Assembly (NCBI GenBank): GCA_963978545.1
Contig: OZ021732.1
Location: 26,236,688-26,300,687 of the forward strand
Origin: Linyphia triangularis
Taxonomy: Eukaryota > Arthropoda > Arachnida > Araneae > Linyphiidae
Direction of reading: 5' to 3'
Length of the DNA: 64,000 bases
The notes under the pieces were generated by a model that was given only the letters and a program-made list of their open reading frames with translations, made no database searches and was not told the DNA's origin. Position numbers and translations under genes: made by a program. Below, one piece after another: positions 37,165 through 49,100 of the stretch. Every line of letters starts with the position of its first letter. The first letter of the stretch is position 1.

Positions 37165-40100
37165 TGGTATCTTTTAGACACTACTAATTACTAGTTAAAT
37201 GTACTGTCTTTGTCTTATAAACAGTCAAAAATGCATAATTCATTCAGAAACAAAACCTGACAGATTTTCATTTGTTATATAAAAAGAATGTCTTTCTTTT
37301 CTTAGGTTACATCCTTTAAAATACTGCAGCTGCAGCTGAATACAGGATTTATATCTCAAGAAACTCAGTCTTTAACCTTCAGCAGGTGGGTAAACAAAGA
37401 CTTGGAATGTTTTCAAACAACTATTTCTCATTCGTGATGTCTTATATTTTTTTTTATATGTGCATATACAAGTACTTTTGCGCATAAGCTAAATCATTTC
37501 CAGTTATTAAAAGTTGATGGGTTGTTGTCTGTAAGCTTTTTTCTGTTATACAGATTTGTTGTAAAAATGGATACTCTTCCTAAAAGACTATCTGTTAAAT
37601 TTAATAAAGTTAAAAGTGGCAGTAAATTTCTTGTGGTTTTTAAAGAAAGGTTTCATTCTCTTAAGTTAAAGAAGAGGAAACTAGAGTAAGTTATTGTCAA
37701 TTAAATTTATAAAGTTATTTGTTTCATGAAGTTATTATTTCTATGAAAGAAATTATATATTTTGAACTAAAATTGGTTTTAGTTCATGAATTTGACAATG
37801 TTGTGAATGTGTTAAATGTATAAAAAATGTTTCAAATGTAATATCCAAAATGTTTATATTTTTAGACATTTTATGAATTTTTTGAAATTTTTAAACCTAT
37901 TCTAATAACTTAAACATTAAAAGTATCTGTGCAAATTTGTATTGAGATGTTCAAACTTGCAAGGAGTCAAGTTTTTGATGGATATTAAAAGCAATTTTAT
38001 TTTATTAAGCTCGCTTTTTTATTTAAATCATAGTAATTTTCTTAAATGAAAGAACATATTTAAGAATATAAATCAAAATTAAAGATTGTAGATTTGTTTC
38101 TGAGTCTTAAATAATTAATAAAACTATAGTTATTAAAATGATTGTTCAATTTCAATAAATAACCATTAAACAAACATTTGGTTTCTAAGTTACTGCTTTG
38201 TCTTCCTTAAAGAAATGCAATATGAAGCCATAAAAATACTACTATTTTATTGTTTCAAAAGAGAGCTTTATGGCTATTTTTAAATACTGTTTTGCAGAAG
38301 GTTTCAATTAAATCATTTTTACATCCCCGAATTTCTTTTCCTGATCTTAGTTTAAGTACTGCATGTGCACTTTGAAAAGCCTCCCCAAGAATATTTACTT
38401 GCATTTATATCAAGCAATGAATAATTAATATAGCTTATTGGAAATTCAAGAATCTCACTGGCTTCATAAAGATTTTCAATAGAATTTATTTCAGAATTCA
38501 GTGTAAGAGTTTTGTATACCATAATTAATTTCTAAGAATAACATTAAAATGTATATTTTTTTATTGGACTGGGTTTATTGGTGGTCCTTAGAAACTCCTT
38601 ACTTTCACATGTAAGGTTTCTAAGGGCTTATAAGGCATTGAAAAGTTTTATTATAAGTTGTTATTTCACTATTTTGGAAGTATATTTGAAAATTTTCGTG
38701 ATAAATGCAAAACTTGAGGAAATAGGCGACTGAGTTTAGCTTACAGTTTTGGAAATTCCTTTAGTGGTTTCTAAGTTACTGTTTTGTCTTCCATAAAGAA
38801 ATGAAATATGGAGCCATAAAAAGGCTACTATTTTGTTGTTTCAAAAGCGCTATTCAATGTTTACTTCAATAAATTAAAATAAATTGCTATTTTGGATTGA
38901 AGGATGACTTCATATGTTGCACTATGAGTGTATTAACATTTAGAGGATTTGCATTGTTTTGTTAATTTTGCATATTCATGGTAATTTTTTTTTGTCAAAC
39001 ATTGTATTCCTAAAAGTTCGACCATTTTTTTACAAACTTTTTCATTGAAAGAGTATGTTTAAACTAATAAATTTTAGGCATTTCAGTACTGTCAGAGGAC
39101 ATGTCCCTAATAATTATCCTGTTCAGACTAATAAATTTCTTTTACTTGAAATAAATTGGATTCTGAGGCGGTTGAGACTGTTCTTGTTGTTTATCTTAAA
39201 AATTTTCCGCTTTTTTTTCTTGTTGCCCTCTTTTACCTTGTTAATGTATTTATAAACTGCATATTCTTTACTGATATGTTTTCAAAATTTCAAATGGTAC
39301 TCAAACAGTTAATAATGTGCTCTGGCAAATATTACTTATGCGCTTATTGTAAAAATAGTAGTTACAATGTTAAAAGTCTTTTTTTTTTTTTGCAAAAAAA
39401 AAATCTTTTGATTAAACTCTTAAACATAGTCAAGCCAATAGAAACATTTGTTATTGCTTTTAAGAGAAAGCTTTAGTTTGTCTCTGCCCTATAGGCCTGA
39501 TTTTTTATTTTTCCTGCCACAATTTCTGCCGGAGTATTGCTTTGAAACATGCAATTTCATAACAAGCATAACATCATTCTTAAAAATGTATTTAAAAAAT
39601 TGAAAATGAAACATGCAATTGAAATTGAAACATGCAATTTCATAACAAGCATAACATCATTCTTAAAAGTGTATTTAAAAAATTGAAGGCCAAATAACTA
39701 ATGATTTTTCTTATTATTTTTTCAAAACTATCTATAAGCTAGCTTATAAAAACATCTTAAGTATAATAATAATAATAAACACTAGTTGTTTTATCTTCAA
39801 ATCTTTTAATGAACTTTTATTAATGATGTTGTGCTTGTTATAAAATTTTATATGCTTCTAAGCAGTGTTCTGGTAGATATTGTGTCTGAAAAAAATAGAG
39901 CATTAGGTCTAAGGGACATGAGTAGACTGATGTTCCCTCTTAAGGTAATTAAAATTAGTATCGGAGATCATAAAAAAAAATCCAATGAACCCTAACTAGA
40001 AACATAATATAATATCTATTCCAGAAATGAGTTGGATGGCATCGAAGAAGTTGATCGATATCCGGACAATTTCTGTGTTACATTAGGAGTTAGTATCCCT

Positions 40101-43100
40101 GACAAGAAGACCACAGAAGTTTTGCCTGTCTGGAACGAGATATCCCAAATGCAGCTGAATCCTCGTTTATTATTCAACACAGATGAAGAAATGAACACAT
40201 GTCTATGTAAGCTATACAAATTACTTTTTGTGTGTAATAATTTATATTCTTTGGTAAGCAGTTATTATAAATTTGTTTTTCTTCACTTAGCTCATTTTGA
40301 TACTTCGTCTCAAGCTTCGGAATCTGCTAATACAAAGAATTTTGCTTCGTCTTTGCAATGGCAGGAAAAGGAGGCATTTGTAAGTGATTAAATCGTAACA
40401 TTTTCTGCAATAGAATTTTCTACGATAGGCGATTATTAAAGTTGTCTAGAAAGCAAATTTTGAGTCATGCTTTTATTTTTAGTTAAATCTCAACCTAAAT
40501 TTTTAGAAAGCAATATTCTAAAAATCTGCATTTAAATAGGAAGATTGTAATGAAGATTTAAACTTTTAGATTTCATTCTATTATTCACTACTGTGTAGTG
40601 TACTACTATTCGCTATATGTGGTGAGAAGCCTGTGTAAAGCCTGTACTCTAAACCATCTGAGGTCAACATTCTCAGAGAAAACTACAAATACTACATATA
40701 TTTGTGATATATCAAACAAAAGGTCTTATTTGATCAGGTTCTAAGGTTAAAGTTCATTGCCAAACCCTCCAATTTGTTGAAAGTTGCAATAATGGAAATT
40801 TTTTATTTAGTTAGCTGGGAGAGAGAGAGAGGTACATCCAGTGTTTGCAGTTAAATATTTTCACCCCTCTCTAACTCCCCGTGTACTTTTAAAATCCAAA
40901 GGGTATTTTTTAAACTAAAGTGAAATACATTTTTTGACAAAATTAATATAATAACCACAACCATAACATTGATGCACGATCGCGATTTCGCATATCAAAG
41001 CGGAAATATGCTTTGTATATGCTTACTAAAAACACTTGATTGTTATAAACTTCAAACTAACTATTAATACTATGCCCGAAAGCAGAAAGTGCCTAAAAGT
41101 GCGACGTACGTCGCAGAACAATCAGAGTCCTTGCAGAACAATTTTAAGTTTGGAACAAATGCCCGCGAGTGAGAAAAAGAATTTCACCTACTGGATGACA
41201 AAACGACTTTATTGTCCACCCTTCCCCTCCCCCCCTCAATTTTCTCGGAACAACATTTCCCCGAGCTTCAGTTTCTTATAAAAAAACTCCCCGCGCTCAT
41301 AGGGGGATCAATCACATGTCCGTTTCCCGTTCTGGAGCGCTTTTCTTGCTGAAAGTCATTGATAAAGTTACAAATTTTGAATGTATGCCTTGGTTTGAAA
41401 AATAATTTTTTTCGTCATTGTCATTTTGCAATAAATGTGTAGTATTAATTTTATGGGTTTTTTCTTTTATATCTTAATGAAAATTTTGAAAAAATGTCTG
41501 CAGAACATTTGTAACTGTCAAAAGTCACGTTGCAGAACATTATATATTATTCTGCTTCTGGGACACTATGCGTTGAGTGACACTACGTTGGTGTCTTGGT
41601 AAACTATCGGGCAAATGATAGAAAAATAAAATTAAGTAATTTACGACATCCCGAAAAACCACCGGTAATAGGCATAGGTGAATTAGATGTGTGGATGACT
41701 TAGTGTTAATCTACATTTCCCATGAATTTATGCACGAGGTTACCTTTTTTTCTCTATTTTGTGCAAGAAGGCACAGTAAAGAGCCTGCGAAATACACTTA
41801 ATCAAGTAACTTAAAAAATGGCACTTGGAAATTGTGAGATGGCCCCCTACAATCTATCTACTAATGACGAATGTATTATCAACAGTCATTCACTGGTCTG
41901 TACGAGGCATGTTTGAACATGATTGCGCATCCGTGACAGGTGATTTCGGATGGGGTGATCCACATATTATATTCCATTGGAAAATAAACGAAAATTTTGC
42001 ATTTTTTTTTTCCAGAAAAGAACGCTATTTTCAAAGAAAAAGGGCAAGGAGGTAGCTTCGTCCTTTGAATAGCGACTGGGATGATCTCTAATTTTATAAA
42101 ATAGAGGATTATTTCAAAAAAGTTTAACCATGATCTGCCGATATGTGAATTCATGCATGAGGTTAATTCTATGTGGTGAAATTGATTTTTAATGCATGTT
42201 CATATAGATTTCATGCATTTTGACAAACTCTGGGTACATCTAATGAGCACAGTAGATAACAATGAAATCGATCAATCATCCCATGGAAAACAAGCATTGT
42301 ATAGAGAGCCATGGGGTTTGTTAAAGTAGCAAAAATGCTATTGCTAAGAGAGTGGAAAAGTAAATCAGTCTTATGCAGTGGCAAGTAGGAATGTGAGTTT
42401 TCAATAGCTAGTTCAGATTCTTGAATACTAATTAACTCGCAAGACTGTCAAAACATGGGAAAGTTATTGAATGAAAGTAATTATCAGAAAAGGGAAATAA
42501 AATTAGACGACATGCTTTGAAAGGGAAAATTAAATTAAAAAGAAATACTAAAATAGGTTTGCCATTACATATATATGTATTTTCTAATCTCTGAACCTTT
42601 CCAATCTCTGTTATTATAAAAAAGACACCAATATTTGGCATGTACTCTTCTATTCATTATGCTCTATTAAAGATCACTGATTGGATGTGGTTGTTATATA
42701 TGCTTAAATAAATAACTTCAAATATAGATGATCAATCATACTTTATATAATGAAATTTTTTATGCAATTAAAGTTATAATTAAATTAAAATGCCCAACTA
42801 AAAACAGGTCACATTCTTCTTACTCGTTACAAAACTAGGGAAATTGGTGTACCTCACTTTCAGATATAAGTAAATTCTATTGATTAGTTTACTTAAATGA
42901 ATTTTTGCTATAAATAGACTTAGGCGGGGTTTTTTAATGTTTTGTTTTGGTAATATTTTCCAAGCTATATACCAAATTTTGTAAAGTAAAACAACGCATA
43001 CCTATGTATTACCTTTTATTGAAATATGTTGAATTTTGTTTCTCCCGACAGTTGGCTCCAGATGACTCCGAAAGTGACCGTTCAGCCAGTCCTACCCCAA

Positions 43101-46100
43101 CCCCAAGCACTATTGATGAAATGGTCAGGAACGCATCTCCGCTACCTGAAGTTGACCTCCTGAATTTAAACAACAGTGGCACTCTTCCGATGTCGAATAA
43201 CTCAAGAAATGCACCCTCCGTCAACCTAATGGACAATCTGCTGGATGTAAATAATTCTGCCAGTAATTTCGATCTGTTGAGTAATCCGCCAAGCGTGCCA
43301 CTGATGGGTATGTATATTTCCATTAAGTTACTATTTGAATTTTCTACAAAAGTTTTCCAGCAAATGTTTAAAAGTGTTGCTATAAAAGGGATTACTGAAG
43401 AACTAGTGCGCTCTTGTCACAATAGAGTATTAGGTCTATAGGGCAGGGACAGACTGACATTCTTTCTTAAACTTCCTAAATTATTGTTTTTTATCTTTTT
43501 AAAGCAAGTGGTTCATGAGCTAAAAATATATGCTTGTATGTCTTGGAGCTTTTCATAATAAAAAGTTACGTATTTAATTATTAATTGATTGCAAAGAGTA
43601 CTTACTGATGAGACACAATCTGTAGAAGTTTAAACTTATAGTTTTTTTTTTAAATTGTTTTTTTTTATAGGTCGTTAATATATATATATATGTAAAATTT
43701 AAATTTAATTTCTTGTTTTTAGTGATTCTCCCCCAATCTCTTAATTTTCATTTGATTTTGTCAATCTAGAAAGTTAAATAGTCATATAATTGCGTTGTAA
43801 TTATGCTTAAATTGAACTGGGGGCATACTTCATCATATTCACTTTTGGTCTTAACAATGGGATTGTATTGTTCTTTATGTGATGGTTAGTAAATTATCAA
43901 GTTTTCATCTAAAAAATTGGAAATTGCAGTCAGTAACTGGACCATTAGAGAAGCAAGTTGAAAAGGCTTAGAAAATTGACACTGAGATTACAAACATTAA
44001 TAGTACTTTTTTTAATATATCTCCTACTACAATAATAAATATATCTAAAATAGCTTACTCTTTGTGCTATAGGCTCTAACAACAACAACATGAATTATAA
44101 TAATGGCTTTGACGCATTTACGGACTCATCTACAGCATCACAGATGAACAATACTGATCCATTTTCAGTCTTGGAGAACGATTCACAATTCTCTAGTTCG
44201 GAATCTAGAAGCAATCAGCATGATCTGTTTGATATTTTTGGATCGGCAGGTGGAGGTGGATTCAATGACATAAAATCAAGTGTGAGTGCAAATTCTACTC
44301 CACAGGTGAGTGGAGTTGGAAACCAATTATTTGTCATGTTAAGAGGATATAGGACACAAAATTTGCTCAATTTCAATTTTCCCTCCCGTTTGAAAAATTA
44401 ATATTTGTATAACTGAGTTGAAAGAAACTAGAGTTTTAACTTTATTAGAACTTTTAAAATTATATAATTAACATCATGATGACACCTTGCTAATCATGCA
44501 ACTTGCAAACTTTAGGTATTTTGAGTAAAGATATTTAATTCATCTTTTGAACTTTGAATCTAATAATTTTGGAACTATTTTTTTTACTTGTGGGGATTTT
44601 CTAAATATTTTTCTTTTATTCGTCTTTGCTTATGTATATAAATTTATTATTGATGCTTATATAAATTAAAAGAAAATCGATAATTTTTCAAAAGAATTCT
44701 ACATTATAAGAAATTTTAAAGTAATTTTTTTTTTCTAAATTTTTGTAATTATAGAGGAAGATTATTTTTTTTTTTCACCTTTGAGTCAATTAGTACCTAT
44801 CAAGAAGGATTAATATACTATAAGGATTATTTTTTTTTATTTCGGAGAGGTCAACTTTTCTACTGATTTTCCGTGGTTTTATGGATATCTTTTTACAGTT
44901 TACCTACTACCAATATGATGAATGAATACCAGTTACAGTAGCGATTGTTACATTAGAGTAACACTCGGCAAAATCTCGGTTATAGCGAAAGTATTGTTGA
45001 ATTTCAAGCTTATTGGGAAAAGTTTGAGAAAAGACATTTTGTGAAGGTCTTTTTCATAGGTTGCAAAGAACATCCATAAAACTGTAAAAAATATGAAAAA
45101 TCTGTAGAAATGTAGGCATCTCTGCATTAAGCATGTTGTTTAAAATTTTGTGTGCTATATATCTCGTGAAAATAATTTATATATTGTTTTAAGAAAATTG
45201 CAAACTTACTAATTTTATTTTTTAATGATGCTTCTCATTGAATTTCCATTTTTTTAAAATACTGTTTTAGTGTAGCTAAATTTGATGAGTTAGAATGAAA
45301 AAAGTATTCATCTTGTATTACCAAATTTTACTTATCTTTTAATCTTCTTAAATTATCAATTTACTTGATGCTGCTGTACTATTTACAAGAATGTAAACAT
45401 CCATTAGAGTTGAAATGGGTAATGCTCTATAAATATGAAATATGCAAGGTGTTTTTTAAATTATTTATTGTAAAGAAACAAATTAAGAATGGAAATCCCT
45501 CTTAATTTGTGAAATCTCATTACTACGTACTTTTAGCTTAAATACTGCAAAATATATTTCAAAGCTGTGTTTACTGCTTAAACTAGTATTTCTCAACCGT
45601 TTCTTCCTAACATACTACTCCTTGGTCTCTCATCACTGCCCCATGTACCACAACCTCCCTACATTATGTATAATTTTGTAACATCTACTTACAATAATAA
45701 CACAATAATTCAGACTATTATAGCATATAATATCTAGTAGGTGTAAGCCGGTTTTCTTGCAGATAAAATATAAAATTAAATTCAAACATTCATTTCTTTC
45801 TAATTATTTTTATTTAATTGTCTTATTTTGATATACAATTTGAATTGGACATGCTAGTTGTTACTACATCTTTTTTTTTATCATTTCTTGTATTTTCAAT
45901 CTATCCATGTTCACTATTACATAATTTTCTGAGACTATTTCGCATAACCTTTGCATATTACAGGTTGAGAAACGCTGGTCTAAACCAAATTTCTGGTGAT
46001 GTGAAATAAGATTGAGAATTGCACTTTTATTTTCTATTCATCAAACTGTTTTATATTCAATTATAATTTTCTTTCATTGTGTTAAAGGAAGTCGATATAT

Positions 46101-49100
46101 ATATATACACATCTTTTTTCTATGAACAAGTCAAAGATCAATTGAATAACAATTTAGAATATTGAATGCAGGATGTTGAGATTGCTTGAAGTGTAGTTCC
46201 AGTTGATCACATGATATTAAGATTATACGAAAAGGTTGTCTTTTAATGACTTCCTTAATGAATAAATTTTTTTATGGAACTCGTGTCATTGGAATATAAC
46301 TAATTGCAGGATTTGCAAAAGTGTTTAGACTTAATTTTCTACACACCTAAGCATATTGTTATGAAATGGTTTTTAATGAGAAAGAAGAATGTAGAAGAGT
46401 TAGGAATTAAAAGAGAAGTTTAAATATGAAGCATTTTATTAAAATATATCTTGGTATTTCATTGCAGCACAAACCAGCTATGTCTTCCAGTGCTTCTGCC
46501 TTCAACATGAGTGCAGCTGCTGCTAACCCAGATCCGTCTCTCCTTGGAAGTTGGGACTCGGTATATCAGACTGGGAACTCATCAAACAATGTTCCTTTGA
46601 CTGGTGCCAATGCTGGGGGAACACAGGCTTTCCTGGGGCAGAGACTGGCTCCTGGAGGAATCCCAAGGAATGCATCCACACCTAACTTGGAAGCTCTTGC
46701 TAAGTCGGATCCATTTGCTGATTTAGGTATGCATTTAAATGCCCCCATGCATTTGAAAGATACCATGCTAAAATTTATCTTGAAATAATTTTGAAATTAT
46801 GATATATTGAAAGATAACTTTCTGAATATACTTTTTTAGTAAATGTAAAAATCTAGTCTGTATTATTATCCACATGTCATTTAATATAGTTAAGCGAGCT
46901 GATCCAAAACCCAAATTTTTAGCTGAATTTCTCCAAAGCTGCTTGATTTAACAATTGTTTTCTGTCTTTTTTTCTTCTTTTTTTTTATAAAATATATCGA
47001 TTCTAAAATGTGTTTCTTATTAATCATTCTAAAATATCATATCTTTAAACCAGCAAAAACTTCTGTAGGATCTTTTCAAGTTTGTGAAGCATTATAAAAT
47101 TGATTTTTCAATTTTTCTGCACTCTTTAACCTGGCACATTTTACTTTGCTGTAATTACTTGCTCAATTTAAAATTTAAACTGTAATTAGTTGCTCTATAA
47201 ATATGACAAACCCATGCTCTAAATTGACATTTAGTTAAAAAATTGATAATCTTTGCTGAGATTAGGTTATTGAAATATTCCTATGTTACGATGCACTGCT
47301 TCAAATTGATATTTTTTATCTGGACACAAATTTTAACTTTTGTTATTTTAAAGAATGTTTCAATCTTGAAGTCATACAATACATACCTCTAAATTACTTT
47401 TTAATGGTATTTGAGATGCATTTTCAAACATAATACATTTATCCCATTCAGGATCATTTGGAAAAGTGAAGTTTGGTCAGGAAACACCAGCTCCCGAAAC
47501 GACGCCTTCTGCCGGCAATCAGTTCCTGAACTCCAGCCCCCAGCACATCCCCAGGCCCCAGTCGTATGCTGGAACCGCCAATTCAGCCTTCCAAGGATCA
47601 ACTAGCGTTCCAGGTGCGACCTCTAGACCTGACTACAACCGAACACACTTCTCTAGTGTGTTTGGTGAGCAAGGGACGAGAAAGGGTGGAGGTAGGTTTT
47701 TCTTTGTTATTACCTAATATCAATTGTGTAGTTAATTTATTTGTCTACCTACAGTAATAAAAATTGAGTTGTGGCCATTGTTTTATTCAGAATTTTCTCC
47801 TACATAAATTTAAAAAAATATTGTGTTTTAGATTATTGAGTCTTAAAAATCCTGTTTAGTTGAGAATTCAATAAAGAAATAAGTTTTTGTGGTAGTTTTT
47901 GTAAAGTAACTTAACATGGACATAATATTTTTTTTTGTTAATCCGAGCAGCCATAACCTGGAAACCGGGGAAAAGTCAGGGATTTTTAAGAATCTGGAAA
48001 AAATTAGTGAAATGTCAGGGAATTTTTTTAAATTTTACGAAAATTTGGAGAATTTTCTATCGTTTTGAAGGTACCTTTCCCTTCTCATCTGTATTTTGGC
48101 ACCATTTATCCGAAGAATTGTGGTCCTAATCATCAGAAATTTAATGTTAGAGAATAATTTAAACTTTTCATTTACTGCCAAAGCTGTTTTTAAAAAATTG
48201 GCATATTATCTCTTTAGCATACATTTTCTATTTGGTCAGGGTGTTTACACCTCTGGAAAAGTTGGGGAAATTTGAAAAAAAGTTAGCTGTAAAATCAGGT
48301 TATTTTGTAGAAATCTATCAGGGCAACCAGGGAATTATCAGTGAACTTTTTTTCCTGAATTTGGTGGCCATCCTGTTGATTATGACTTATGACTTGTGAA
48401 TGGGGGTGACTCTATCGATCCTGTTGATTAAAAATAGTTAATGCAGAAAATTGAAATTGATATACTTCATTTTGAGTTTAAAAGTCCATATTCAGGGTTT
48501 CCACGGTCATTGAAAGTCATTAAAAGTGCTTAATATTTTTGAACTTGTTTTCAAGGCCTTGAAAGTACTTGAAAATGCTTAGAGGTGCTTAAAAGTCCTT
48601 GAAAATGCTTAGAGGTCCTTAAAAGTCCTTAATTTTTGCGGCTGTTGTGCTAAACGCAAATTTTATAAAAATGCTACTCAGACTTGCTATCCCCGCGTGA
48701 CCACCACTTATCCGCACTGTATCAGAATTCTGTGATGTATTTTATTACGCATTCACCAACTTGTACATTTTCTGGTAGAATATATTTTACTAGCTGAATA
48801 CCCGTGCTGCGCTACGAAATTTTACCATTAGCATTTTAGCGATCAAAAGACATTCATGTATTCTACACTTCAGACGTTTGCTCCCATTTCGATCCCGACA
48901 AATTGATTTATCAAAATAGGAACTTTCCTTTGTTGACATTTTAAACGAAATTTATAATTGTGAATAGTAAACTGGTATAGTTTATTGTGTTTATGTTTGC
49001 TCTTAGTTCTAAATTTCAAAGTAGTAGCTGTATTGGAATTAAGTTAATTAGACATTAAGTTAATCCTCGTATAGTTTCAATGTTGCGTCGTCTTTTCATC

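Noticed and set aside
39055..39476. Two overlapping plus-strand frames (66 and 106 codons) in intron 17
   Set aside because: Phe/Leu/Lys-rich, run through a T-run and an A-run, and no in-phase splice sites to GAK exons; not coding.
46426..46467. Upstream extension of exon 22 with its own ATG
   Set aside because: Intronic read-through; the acceptor attgcag at 46,466-46,467 and phase with exon 21 fix the exon start.
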